Part shown: piece after piece, positions 24,032-33,994 of the stretch
How the letters are laid out: the number at the start of each line of letters is the position of its first letter
Numbering within the stretch: position 1 is the stretch's first letter
Made by a program: the position numbers and the translations under genes
Assembly (NCBI GenBank): GCA_035308525.1
Contig: DATGGM010000072.1
Coordinates: 1-64,000 of the forward strand
DNA length: 64,000 bases
Source of the DNA: Bog-159 sp035308525
Lineage (GTDB): Bacteria; Acidobacteriota; Terriglobia; Bryobacterales; Bryobacteraceae
Reading direction: 5' to 3'
The notes under the pieces: generated by a model
Databases searched by the model: none
What the model saw: only the letters and a program-made list of their open reading frames with translations
What the model was told of the DNA's origin: nothing

Positions 24032-27004
24032 TCAGAATGTGAAGCGTGTTTGTAGCTCCAGCCGGCGATTATTCGCACTTTCCGAGAATATTCCATTTCC
24101 CGTGCCCGCAGGTTGGTTGGCCTGACCGAAAAGCGACGACGTGATATCGCCGATGATGGGGCCCGGGTTGTTGTGATTCGTGATGTTGCGGATATACATC
24201 GAAATGGTTGCACTGTAGCGGCGATTCGACGCGGGAGGGGCCGCCTGGCCTGCGGCGCCCGTCGAAAAAGGGCTGGTGGGAGCGCCCCGGGGACCACCTC
24301 CGCCGCCTGGTCCGCCACCCGTGGTAGGGGCGCCCGAGCCACCTTCGCGCGACGGTCCAAACGAGAACGTTTTGGCAATGCGCATGTTCAGCATTATCTG
24401 GCCCGGTCCGCGCCCATAATTGCGCGGGATCACGGTTTCGCCGGGAGCCGGGCTTGGATCGAGCAGACCGTACCTGGTAGCAATCAGGCCAGCCTTCCCG
24501 GGACTGGCAGCGATCCCCGGTCTGGCGTTGAACAGCGTGTCGCCATAGAGATCGTTCCCGGCCGTGATATCGAAGGGCGGCCCGGTGTTCGCCGTGAGCA
24601 GCGGATTAAAGCGGATGCCCCACTTGGGTTCGATTGTGCCGCCCAGGAAAACGCGGTGGTGCATGTCGGTGGCGGCCGGACCATACTCTCCCGCCATGCT
24701 GTAAGGGTTAGACGGAAATGTGCCGAGACCGTCGGTGTTGCTCATCGCGCGGTTGTACATGTAAGATCCGTTGAGCGAGATGCCAGAGCTTAACCTGGAA
24801 TTCACGTTGACGATCAACTGGTCCTGGTTGTACAAGCCGGCCGACTCCATCAGCACAACCGCTCCCGGCCTTCCCAGCGGAAAGACACCGCTACCCGGAA
24901 GTGAGGCGACATATGTTCCCGGCAGTGGAGCGTTGATGTCCTGCGAACGCAGTAGGTGCAGACCGTGCGAGTTGGCAAACGTTATAGCGACGGTAGTGTT
25001 GCGCGGCACCTGCCGTTCGAACGCCACTGCGGACTGCACCAGGTATGGCGCGCGCAGGGTGGAACTGATCTCCTGGATGGTGCTCGAGAGAACCGGGCCC
25101 GGCAGGCTGAGAACCGGCGGCACCGCAGGGAAAAAGTCCGGGTTTGCGATGACGTACTGCTGTTCGACGGCGCCATTGTAGCGCCGGGCCGTGAGCACGT
25201 TGGCGAGGCTGAAACGGTCGTAAAACATGCCGAAACCCGCTCGGATCACGCTTTTCGCCCGCTGCTTTCCGGATCCCCCGCCCGGCGCCCAGGCGACGCC
25301 GATGCGTGGGGCGAAATCCCGCCCGTCGTGTATGTTCGTCTGCGTCTCGTAGCGCAGCCCCAGGCTCAACGTCAGGTTCGGCCGCGCCTTCCACTCATCT
25401 CCCACAAAGGCGCCCACGTCGAACTGGCTGCCCGCAACCAGCGGGTTGCCCGTGCTGATGCTGAACTGCGATGCGCCGCCCCCCAATTGGCGGATCTGCG
25501 CGGCGGGCGTACCCATTTGCTCAAAAAGCAGGGTTCGCCGGTAACTCTCGATGGATGTGATATCCACCATAACCGGCTGACCAGTTGCATCCAGAACCGG
25601 CTGGTTGTTGGCGTTTAACTCAGGCGCCAGGCCTCCGCTGAAAGTGAACGTGCCGGCGAAGTTCTGCGGCGACACGTTGGCGTCGGCCGCGTCCCGTAGC
25701 CGGACGCCGAATCTCCACGTGTGCACACCGCGCACCACGGACGTGTAGTTCTGAAACTCATAGGTGTTCTGGGTGTCTGTGGAGCGGCCAATGGGATTAC
25801 CGCCCCCATTGAATGCGCCCAGCACCTGAAGAGCGTCGCCGGGTATGTTCGCCTGCGACACAGTTTCGGGACGGAAATACTGGAAGCGCATTTCATTGAT
25901 GACATTGGTGCTGAGCACGGCCGTATCCGTGAGTTGGGCCGTCTGGGCCGGTGCGTCGTAATGATAGCCTTGTGAAACGAGATTGAATCCACCCGTGCCG
26001 GCGTTGCGCACATCGTCGCGGTTGTAGGCATAGCGCACCGTCAACGTGTGGTTGGTGCTGAGCTGATAATCGAGGCGCGGAGTTACTCCGGTGCGGCGCA
26101 ATTGAGCAACCGGCGTATCGGTGAACGGAGTGGCGGCGAGGGTCTGGGGATTGAGGGTTACGCCATTGACGGCGTTCCCGTTATCGACCCACTCGCGGAT
26201 GAGGACGATATTGAAGGAGGCGCGCTTGCCGATAGGGCCGGCAAAAGCCGAACGCAGCTCGTTCAGACGGAACGGCGCCTTTTCGGCCGCATAAGCATTG
26301 CGCGAGTTCCATACATCATTGGCAAAGTTGTAACCCACGGAGCCGTGGAACTTGTCGCTTCCGGGCTTGGTGAAGATCTCGATGCGGCCAAAGCCCAGCT
26401 TGTCGTATTCCGGCGAAAACGGATTCTGATTGATGCGGATCTCCCGGATGGCTTCTTTCGGCGGGAGTTCGCCGCCGCTGAATCCGTCGATGAAGATGGA
26501 ACCGCCGTTGGGCCCGGCCGCAGGCCCGGCGAGGGCCTGCAAATCCGCCGCCAGGTCGTCTGGATTATCGGAGAGCGCATCCAGATCTGTCCCGCGCAGC
26601 ACGACCGCGCTGGCGTTGTTCGCCGCGTCCGTGCCTACCGCGGGCCCGGTGCTGTCTTCAACCGTCACCCGCTGCTTCTCGGCTGCCACGTTCAACACCA
26701 GGTTCAATGTTTGGGAACCAGCCCGCAATGTGAGTTGCGGCGGCTGGCGAAGCATTAGTCCCGGCGCCGAGGCCTGCACTGTGTAACTGCCGGCGGAAAG
26801 GGCGACGAGGGTATACGAACCGTCGCTGGCCGTCACGGCCGTTGTGGGGGTCCCGGTGGACCCCGTCACCGTGACGGTAGCGCCCGGAACCACGGCGCCG
26901 CTCTCGTCGGTCACCCGGCCGTGCAGTGCAGCCGTCTGGGCAGAGCCGGGCGCAGCCAACAGACCGATCGCAACCAGGAAGCGAAGCAGGGCCATGGGTT
27001 TCAC
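24032..27004 (-). CDS. TonB-dependent receptor with N-terminal carboxypeptidase-like domain
   Basis: The 990-residue protein has a signal peptide, then a carboxypeptidase regulatory-like beta sandwich (about 25-110, GRVTDESGAVVPGATVTV). A plug domain follows (about 115-235, with the FIDGFSGGELPPKEAI region), then a large barrel ending in the aromatic LQTRFTF. Oar-type receptors of this design import large or scarce ligands using TonB energy. Residues 883-926 are an unusual Gly/Pro/Ala-rich low-complexity loop. The GTG start forms GTGA with the stop of the upstream propeller gene; an ATG lies three codons downstream. It is part of the two-component/efflux run, so it may bring in the ligand that is sensed. 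Confidence 0.9.
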   Translation of the reverse strand: MKPMALLRFLVAIGLLAAPGSAQTAALHGRVTDESGAVVPGATVTVTGSTGTPTTAVTASDGSYTLVALSAGSYTVQASAPGLMLRQPPQLTLRAGSQTLNLVLNVAAEKQRVTVEDSTGPAVGTDAANNASAVVLRGTDLDALSDNPDDLAADLQALAGPAAGPNGGSIFIDGFSGGELPPKEAIREIRINQNPFSPEYDKLGFGRIEIFTKPGSDKFHGSVGYNFANDVWNSRNAYAAEKAPFRLNELRSAFAGPIGKRASFNIVLIREWVDNGNAVNGVTLNPQTLAATPFTDTPVAQLRRTGVTPRLDYQLSTNHTLTVRYAYNRDDVRNAGTGGFNLVSQGYHYDAPAQTAQLTDTAVLSTNVINEMRFQYFRPETVSQANIPGDALQVLGAFNGGGNPIGRSTDTQNTYEFQNYTSVVRGVHTWRFGVRLRDAADANVSPQNFAGTFTFSGGLAPELNANNQPVLDATGQPVMVDITSIESYRRTLLFEQMGTPAAQIRQLGGGASQFSISTGNPLVAGSQFDVGAFVGDEWKARPNLTLSLGLRYETQTNIHDGRDFAPRIGVAWAPGGGSGKQRAKSVIRAGFGMFYDRFSLANVLTARRYNGAVEQQYVIANPDFFPAVPPVLSLPGPVLSSTIQEISSTLRAPYLVQSAVAFERQVPRNTTVAITFANSHGLHLLRSQDINAPLPGTYVASLPGSGVFPLGRPGAVVLMESAGLYNQDQLIVNVNSRLSSGISLNGSYMYNRAMSNTDGLGTFPSNPYSMAGEYGPAATDMHHRVFLGGTIEPKWGIRFNPLLTANTGPPFDITAGNDLYGDTLFNARPGIAASPGKAGLIATRYGLLDPSPAPGETVIPRNYGRGPGQIMLNMRIAKTFSFGPSREGGSGAPTTGGGPGGGGGPRGAPTSPFSTGAAGQAAPPASNRRYSATISMYIRNITNHNNPGPIIGDITSSLFGQANQPAGTGNGIFSESANNRRLELQTRFTF

Positions 27005-27975
27005 TTCGTTTCGTAGATCAGAATCTCCGCGCGCTGTTCACCGCGGCGGGGGACGGCCACGAACAGTTCTCCCCATGCGGAAACCAAGAGACCGGTCCTC
27101 GCCCCTGGAGCCGTGGGCTGATGAGCTATTCGAACGTAATGGTCGGCGTCCTGTTGCTCGAACGCATCCACGAAGCCCTGGCCGCCGATTACATACACGC
27201 GGGCCTGGTCCGCGTCATAGAAGAGGTCGTCCGTATCGCCGGCGATCTCGACGGATGCGGTCTGTTTGCCGGTTCCCGTATCGATTGCCAGCATGCGTGC
27301 CGGCGCACGGCAGCCGATGAGCAGACGGTGGTGGCCCTCGTCGAGCGCCATGGGGAAATTCTTCAGCGCCGAAGTGATCGGCCACCGGGCAATTACTGAG
27401 TTCCTGACCAGGTCCACAACCTCGATCTCTTTCCGGTCGGGAACATTCACCAGGGCACGCGACCCCGTCTTCTCGAGTTGGAACGACTCGGGATGCGCAT
27501 CCAGCGTAATCTCACCCGTCTTTTTTCCATTCGCGTTCAGGAAGCCGAGTGCGCCCTCGCCATAGCCCACAATCACGCGCCCGCCGCCGGCATCGTAACG
27601 AATGTTGTCGGCGTCACCCGGATAATGTGCGGTTTCCAGAAGCAGAAATGTGGCCGCGTCGAACACCTTGACCGCGCCATCTTGTGCGCAGGCGACGAAC
27701 AGCCGATTCGTGGAAGAGTCGAAATAGACGCCCTGCGGTTCGGCGAGGTCCGTAATCGTCCGCAGACGCTTGCCGGAGAGTGGGTCGAGCGCTTCCACCG
27801 TGTGGTTTCCAAGAGCGGAGACAAAGATCCGGCGCCCGCGGACATCGGCGCTCAAGTGATCGATACGGCCACTTACTCCCGCCAGATGGATGCGGCTCTT
27901 CAATGACAGAACGCCCGCCGGCTGCGCGCTGGCGGCTCCCGCCAAAATCAAGAGTGAGACGGCCACGGTTCTCAA
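27001..27975 (-). CDS. Secreted YVTN-type beta-propeller protein
   Basis: The 324-residue protein has a signal peptide (about 17 residues) followed by seven-bladed propeller repeats of about 40 residues with the DHLSADVRGRRIFVSALGNH and RLFVACAQDGAVKVFDA patterns. Such propellers bind ligands or proteins at the surface and often have no enzymatic role. The start is TTG at 27975, overlapping the kinase stop (TTGA), and the end overlaps the TonB receptor start by 4 bases. Its place between sensor kinase and receptor suggests an extracytoplasmic accessory binding protein. Confidence 0.82.
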   Translation of the reverse strand: MRTVAVSLLILAGAASAQPAGVLSLKSRIHLAGVSGRIDHLSADVRGRRIFVSALGNHTVEALDPLSGKRLRTITDLAEPQGVYFDSSTNRLFVACAQDGAVKVFDAATFLLLETAHYPGDADNIRYDAGGGRVIVGYGEGALGFLNANGKKTGEITLDAHPESFQLEKTGSRALVNVPDRKEIEVVDLVRNSVIARWPITSALKNFPMALDEGHHRLLIGCRAPARMLAIDTGTGKQTASVEIAGDTDDLFYDADQARVYVIGGQGFVDAFEQQDADHYVRIAHQPTAPGARTGLLVSAWGELFVAVPRRGEQRAEILIYETK

Positions 27976-29402
27976 AGAGCTTGCTCCTGGTTTTTTGGCA
28001 TGGCGTTCGGCTCGATGGGTATGCGCATCCGAAACGTACAGCCCGGTTCACCATCGCAATCCAATTCGATTCGCCCCCCGTGCGCCTTGACGGCCCACTC
28101 GGATATGGAAAGGCCGAGGCCTGCTCCGCCTTGTTCGCGGGACCTCGATTTGTCCACGCGATAGAACCTTTCGAAGACTTTGGCGCGTTGCGCGAGGGGG
28201 ATGCCCGGACCATTATCGTGAACGTCCACGAAGGCTTCGCCATTTTGCGCGCCCACGCGCACCTCGACGCTGCCCTGCTCGGGTGAGTACTTCACGGCGT
28301 TATCCAGCAGGTTGATCAGCGCCTGCCGCAGGATCAGGCGATCCCCGCGGACCTCCACGGCGGGGTCGCCGGTGATGCTCATATGCTGGTTCTTTTCCTC
28401 GGCCAGAACCTCGATCACTCCTGCGGCCTCCCTGGCCATTTCCAGCAGAGGGAACGCGCTCCGCTGCAGCGGGATCCGCCCCGCATCCGCGCGCGACATC
28501 ACCAGCAGGCTATCGACCAGCCGCGTCAGCCGGTTGGCTTCCTCCAACATGCTGCCGACGATGTCGCGGTAGTAGGCGGCATCTCCGGTCCTTTGCAGCG
28601 AGACCTCACCCACGCTGCGGATGGCCGTAAGCGGCGTGCGGAGCTCGTGCGAGGCGTCCGCCGTGAATCGGCGGAGCTGCTCGAAGGAGCGCTCCAACCG
28701 GGCCAGGGTTTCGTTAAATACGCGGCCCAGGTGTCCGAGTTCGTCGTCGGGATTGCCGATCGGAAGGCGTTCGCTCAGACGCTCTGCGGTAATTTTATGG
28801 GCCTGTCTGGCCATGGAATCCAGGGGCCGCAAGGCCCGCCGCGCCACAGCGTAACCCGCCCCGCCGATCGCCAGAAGCGCGATCGGCAGACTGATGGCCA
28901 GGGCGGTCACCATCTCCCAGAACTCCTCCCACAGAGGCTCTTCGCTGAGTCCCAAACGAAGTCTCACGGGTACTCCATCGATCGAATGCCGCCTTCCGGC
29001 GAAACGGACGCGAGTGCCGGCCAGCCGCATGGAGGCGTGTCCCGTACCGCGCGAACCGCCCGCCGGGCCAGGCGCTCCGCCCAGATCCTGCGCGCCCAGT
29101 TGCGGACTGCGATAGAGCACGGCGCCGCTGGCGGACCACACCTCCAGGAAATGCGGCTCCAGATCCCGCATATCCTCGTTCAGCTTCGCCGTCATGATTT
29201 GTACATGCCCACTGCCGTCCCAGGACAGGAGGCCTTCGATGGTTTCGACATCCTCGTCCAGGCGGCCGTCGAGTTGCTCGCGCAGGTCCCTCATGAGAGA
29301 CGCGCAAGCGCTCGCGGCGTAAATCACCAATACGAGCGAGAGCAGTCCGACGTAAAACAACGTAAGCCGGCCGCGGATGCCGATCCGGCCAAGGGCGCTC
29401 AT
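27972..29402 (-). CDS. Two-component sensor histidine kinase (CusS/EnvZ-like layout)
   Basis: The 476-residue protein has a first transmembrane helix at about 12-34, a periplasmic sensor of about 125 residues and a second helix at about 163-185. A HAMP domain follows, then HisKA with the phospho-accepting His252 in SHELRTPLTA, and HATPase with the N box LINLLDNAVKYSP and the GGAGLGLSI box. This is the layout of heavy-metal and envelope-stress sensors. The sensor holds a Gly/Pro-rich loop (108-120). The ATG overlaps the regulator's stop (ATGA). It phosphorylates the regulator at 29399. Confidence 0.93.
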   Translation of the reverse strand: MSALGRIGIRGRLTLFYVGLLSLVLVIYAASACASLMRDLREQLDGRLDEDVETIEGLLSWDGSGHVQIMTAKLNEDMRDLEPHFLEVWSASGAVLYRSPQLGAQDLGGAPGPAGGSRGTGHASMRLAGTRVRFAGRRHSIDGVPVRLRLGLSEEPLWEEFWEMVTALAISLPIALLAIGGAGYAVARRALRPLDSMARQAHKITAERLSERLPIGNPDDELGHLGRVFNETLARLERSFEQLRRFTADASHELRTPLTAIRSVGEVSLQRTGDAAYYRDIVGSMLEEANRLTRLVDSLLVMSRADAGRIPLQRSAFPLLEMAREAAGVIEVLAEEKNQHMSITGDPAVEVRGDRLILRQALINLLDNAVKYSPEQGSVEVRVGAQNGEAFVDVHDNGPGIPLAQRAKVFERFYRVDKSRSREQGGAGLGLSISEWAVKAHGGRIELDCDGEPGCTFRMRIPIEPNAMPKNQEQAL

Positions 29403-30079
29403 TCCTCCTCCCGGATGGCGAATCCCACGCCGCGCACCGTATGGACCAGCTTGCTCTTGAACTGGTCGTCCACCTTCCGCCGCAGGCGCGCCACGTGCAC
29501 GTCAATGACATTGTCGATGGGGGTGGCGCGGCTGGTTTCCTTCCAAACCTCGCGCGCCAGCATTTCCCGGGAAACCACGCGTCCCTTATTCCGGACCAGA
29601 AACTCCAGCAGCTCGAATTCGCGGGCGGTCAATTCGATGCGTTGTCCATCCCTCGAAACGGTGCGGGCCACCATATCCATTTCAAGCGTGTCGATCCGCA
29701 CAACGGCCGGCGATTCCGGCTTTCCGCGCCGCAAGAGCGCTCGAATCCGCGCGCTCAGTTCGGGGAACGCGAACGGTTTCACCAGGTAGTCGTCCGCGCC
29801 CGCGTCCAGTCCCGCGACTCGATCTTCGATGGCGTCCTTGGCAGTCAACAGGAGCACCGGGACACCGATTCCCCGCTTTCGGAGAGTGGCGAGGATCTCG
29901 ATGCCGTCCCGGCCGGGCAACAGGATATCCAGCAGGATCAGATCGAGAGGCTGAGAACTGGCGACGAAAAAGCCCTCCTCTCCCGTGGCAGCCAGGGTGA
30001 CCTCGTAGCCCTCAGCCTGAAGCCCTTCCCGCACGGCTCGGCCGACCTTCGGTTCGTCCTCGATGACCAGGATACGCAC
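29399..30079 (-). CDS. OmpR/CusR-family DNA-binding response regulator
   Basis: The start is the GTG at 30079, which places RILVIEDEPKVG at the N-terminus and gives the usual 226 residues; the open frame back to 30238 has no support. The receiver has Asp51 in LLDILLPGRDG and Lys101 in LVKPFAF. The winged-helix output domain shows LTAREFELLEFLVRN and NVIDVHVARLRRKVD. It is the first gene of the seven-gene run that ends with the RND pump, which it probably controls along with itself. Confidence 0.94.
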   Translation of the reverse strand: MRILVIEDEPKVGRAVREGLQAEGYEVTLAATGEEGFFVASSQPLDLILLDILLPGRDGIEILATLRKRGIGVPVLLLTAKDAIEDRVAGLDAGADDYLVKPFAFPELSARIRALLRRGKPESPAVVRIDTLEMDMVARTVSRDGQRIELTAREFELLEFLVRNKGRVVSREMLAREVWKETSRATPIDNVIDVHVARLRRKVDDQFKSKLVHTVRGVGFAIREEE

Positions 30080-30152
30080 GTTGGTTCGATGCCGGAATCT
30101 TTCTTGAATATAGAGCAGATATGCCGGTACGCGCCTGAATTCCTGCTTACGA

Positions 30153-30166
30153 TTTCCTGACGGAAA
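30153..30166. promoter_or_regulatory. Short inverted repeat upstream of the efflux/two-component operon
   Basis: TTTCC and GGAAA form a 5-base inverted repeat around TGAC, 74 bases before the regulator's GTG. A TATATT hexamer (revcomp of 30107-30112) lies between them as a possible -10 with no matching -35. The layout would suit a site bound by the regulator, but OmpR-family sites are usually direct repeats and a 5-base arm is easily random. Confidence 0.25.
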
Positions 30167-30195
30167 GTTCAGAATCGCGTCAGCAAATCTCCAGG

Positions 30196-31479
30196 CTACT
30201 TCCTTTTGCGCACATCGCCGCCCAGCGTGCCATCCCACCGCGCATCGCCCTGCGCCAGATACTTGCCGAGTTTCTCCCAGTCTTCCCGGGTGATTCCGTT
30301 CAGGTCGTACACCACCCGCCCATTCCGCACGGTCAGCTCGCAGATCAACTTACGCGTGCCCTTCATGCGCGCGCCAAAAGTGTCCACGAACCCGAAGTTC
30401 CCTTCCTCGACGCGCAGCACCGCGACGTCCGCCACTGCCCCGACTGACAGATTGCCGAGTTCCGCATGCTTGATCTCGCGCGCCGGTGCCCAGGTGGAAC
30501 GCAGGATCACCTCGTCGAGGGGCATCCCGATGTTTAACAGCTTGGACATCACGTTGAGCATGTCCTTCATCCCCGCGTTCATGCTGCCGATGTGCAAGTC
30601 GGTCGAGATGGAATCCGGCCCGAAACCCTGGCGCACGGCCGGGACAGCCTGCCGGAACAGAAAGCTCCCGCCGCCGTGTCCGATATCGAAGATCACGCCG
30701 CGCCGCCTCGCTTCCAATAAATAGGGGAGCAGGTGTCCATCGTCGTCCAGCATGGGCACCCAGCCCAGATACATGTGCGTGGAGATGTCGCCTGGGCGCA
30801 ATTTCTTAAGCACCAGATCCTGATATGGGCGCTCCGGGCGGAACGTGCCGAAATCCACCATCACCGGGATATTCGCCAGCGTTCCGGCTTCCACGGCGTG
30901 CTCCACGGGCGTCCACTCCGGACCGGCGTAGTGCGCCGTCTTAATACCCACAATGGCGTCCTTGTATTGCAGCGCCATGTTGGCGGCGGATTTGGGGTCC
31001 ATGTCGGTCAGATCCTGCTCGGGAGCGCCGGCCATGCCTCTTCCGACTATGTTGAGGAAAGCCAGGACGCGGGTCTTGGACCGGTCGATCACCCGGTCTT
31101 TGAAATCCGGGAAATTGCGCCAGCCCGAACTGCCTGCGTCCGCTACGGTAGTGACGCCCGCGCGGAACGTGAAGCCGTCCGGGTAGACGCTGTTGTCGCC
31201 GTTGTACGCGCCGCGCTGTCCGGTACCGGCATAGACGTGAACGTGGATATCGACCAGGCCGGGCGTCACATAGAGGCCGGATACATCCACCGCCTTGGCG
31301 GCCTGCGCGGCGGGGATGTCGGCGGCCACGGCGGCGATCCGGCCGTCCGCGATGGCCACATCCCGCACCGCGCTGATGTGGTTCTTGCCGTCGATGACCC
31401 GGCCGCCCTTAAGCAATAAATCGTAGGATGTTTGCGCGCACATGGTATAGACCAGAAAAATTCCCGCCGGCCACTTCAT
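30196..31479 (-). CDS. Secreted amidohydrolase (dihydroorotase/deacetylase-like superfamily)
   Basis: The 427-residue protein has a short hydrophobic leader and the TIM-barrel amidohydrolase pattern. It shows HVH in PGLVDIHVHVY, a likely carboxylated Lys in GIKTAHY, further His ligands (STHMYLGW, DIGHGG) and a final Asp in STDLH. Such enzymes hydrolyse cyclic amides, N-acyl amino acids or similar bonds with two metal ions. The closest pattern I know is the amidohydrolase/deacetylase metallohydrolase group; the substrate is unknown. A GAGGTG ribosome site precedes the ATG, and galE ends 9 bases upstream, so the two are probably co-transcribed. Confidence 0.83.
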   Translation of the reverse strand: MKWPAGIFLVYTMCAQTSYDLLLKGGRVIDGKNHISAVRDVAIADGRIAAVAADIPAAQAAKAVDVSGLYVTPGLVDIHVHVYAGTGQRGAYNGDNSVYPDGFTFRAGVTTVADAGSSGWRNFPDFKDRVIDRSKTRVLAFLNIVGRGMAGAPEQDLTDMDPKSAANMALQYKDAIVGIKTAHYAGPEWTPVEHAVEAGTLANIPVMVDFGTFRPERPYQDLVLKKLRPGDISTHMYLGWVPMLDDDGHLLPYLLEARRRGVIFDIGHGGGSFLFRQAVPAVRQGFGPDSISTDLHIGSMNAGMKDMLNVMSKLLNIGMPLDEVILRSTWAPAREIKHAELGNLSVGAVADVAVLRVEEGNFGFVDTFGARMKGTRKLICELTVRNGRVVYDLNGITREDWEKLGKYLAQGDARWDGTLGGDVRKRK

Positions 31480-31488
31480 CGTTTCACC

Positions 31489-32460
<972 letters not shown>

Positions 32461-32517
32461 CCCCCGATTGTAGTCCGTCGTGATCGCTTAGGCCAGTCGA
32501 TGAGCCGCAGGCAGCGG

Positions 32518-33831
32518 TCAAATAGATTGCGCCGCCAGGCTGCTTTCGCGCTCCTCAATTCGGACCACCTGCCGCACCGCTTGCCCGGTGTAAAGCTGGC
32601 GGGGACGGGCGATCTTCTGCTCCGGATCCTGCAGCATCTCCTGCCACTGAGCCAGCCAGCCGACGGTGCGCGGAATGGCGAACAGCACCGTGAAAACGTC
32701 CGGCGCGAATCCCATGGCCTGGTATATGATCCCCGAATAGAAATCCACGTTGGGATACAGCTTCCGCTTGACGAAGAAGTCGTCCTCGAGCGCGATCCGT
32801 TCCAGTTCCAGGGCGATATCCAGCTTGGGATTGCGGCCGGTCACCTCGAAGACTTCCTGGGCGGCCTGTTTGATGATCCGGGCGCGCGGATCGTAGTTCT
32901 TGTAGACGCGGTGGCCGAAGCCCATCAGCTTTCCGCGGCCGGCCTTGATTTGCGCGATATAGGCGGGGACCCGGTCCTTGGAGCCAATTTCGTCGAGCAT
33001 GCGCAGCACTTCTTCGTTGGCGCCGCCGTGCAGGGGGCCGGAAAGGGCCGCGATGGCCGCGGCCGTGGTGGCGTAAGGATCGGCGAAGGAACTCCCTACC
33101 GCGCGCATGGTGCTGGTGCTGCAATTCTGCTCGTGATCGGCATGCAGGATGAACAGCACTTCCAGAGCGCGCGCCAGCACCGGGTTGGCGCTGAACTTGG
33201 GCTCGGTCCGCTTCCACAGCATATGCATGAAATTCTTGGTGTAACCGAGATCGTTGTCGGGATAGACGTAGGGCAGACCCAGGCTATGGCGGTAGGCGTA
33301 AGCCGTCAAGGTGGGCATCTTGCCGATCAGCCGGGTAATTTGCAGCTTCCGCACCGCCGGATCGTGGATATTGCGCGCCTGCGGATAGAAGGTCGATAGC
33401 GCCGCCACGGTGCTCATCAGCATGCCCATGGGGTGGGCGTCGTAGTGGAAGCCCTCCATGAACTTCTTCAGGTTTTCGTGGATCATGGTGTGGCGGGTGA
33501 TTTCGTCAATCCACGTATCCAACTCGTCGGGACCGGGCAGTTCGCCGTTCAAGAGCAGGTAAGCCACTTCCAGAAAGCTGCACTGTTGGGCCAACTGCTC
33601 GATGGGGTAGCCGCGATAGCGCAGGATACCGCGCTCTCCATCCAGGTAGGTGATGGCGCTTTGACAGGAGGCCGTATTCAGGAAGGCTGGATCGTAACTG
33701 TGCAGACCGAAGTCGTCCGGACCGCTCTTGATCTGGCGCAGGTCAATGGCCCGGATGGCGTCTTTGTACAAGGGCAGAGTATATGTCTTGCCGGTCCGGT
33801 TGTCGGTTACGGTGAGGGTTTCGTCAGGCAT
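32518..33831 (-). CDS. gltA: Citrate synthase
   Basis: The enzyme condenses acetyl-CoA with oxaloacetate at the entry to the TCA cycle. The 437 residues and the N-terminal beta extension fit the hexameric type II enzymes of Gram-negative bacteria. The active-site segments are present: HADHEQNCST, LHGGANEEVL and GFGHRVYKNYDPRA with the catalytic His residues, and a late Asp in the LEDDFFVKRKLYPNVDFYSG region. A GGAGG site lies 9 bases before the ATG. The 163-base region between this start and the next upstream gene holds only its leader and promoter; I see no clear hexamers. Confidence 0.96.
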   Translation of the reverse strand: MPDETLTVTDNRTGKTYTLPLYKDAIRAIDLRQIKSGPDDFGLHSYDPAFLNTASCQSAITYLDGERGILRYRGYPIEQLAQQCSFLEVAYLLLNGELPGPDELDTWIDEITRHTMIHENLKKFMEGFHYDAHPMGMLMSTVAALSTFYPQARNIHDPAVRKLQITRLIGKMPTLTAYAYRHSLGLPYVYPDNDLGYTKNFMHMLWKRTEPKFSANPVLARALEVLFILHADHEQNCSTSTMRAVGSSFADPYATTAAAIAALSGPLHGGANEEVLRMLDEIGSKDRVPAYIAQIKAGRGKLMGFGHRVYKNYDPRARIIKQAAQEVFEVTGRNPKLDIALELERIALEDDFFVKRKLYPNVDFYSGIIYQAMGFAPDVFTVLFAIPRTVGWLAQWQEMLQDPEQKIARPRQLYTGQAVRQVVRIEERESSLAAQSI

Positions 33832-33994
33832 GGAGCAGCGCCTCCTTCAACAATGCGCTGCACGGCGCTGTGCACGTCGATTTCCACAGGCAACTGCTTG
33901 AAAAGACAACAATCGTTGGAAATCTCTTGGGAGGATGAGCCGGTCGGGCAGCGCGTTTTCGCGGACAGGTGGGTGTCGTAACGCAAACGGGCCG

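Noticed and set aside
28383..29789. Plus-strand open frame of 468 codons
   Set aside because: Antisense to the kinase and regulator, whose catalytic residues are intact.
30082..30238. N-terminal extension of the CusR-like regulator
   Set aside because: It would overlap the amidohydrolase end and has no receiver homology; GTG at 30079 fits the family length.
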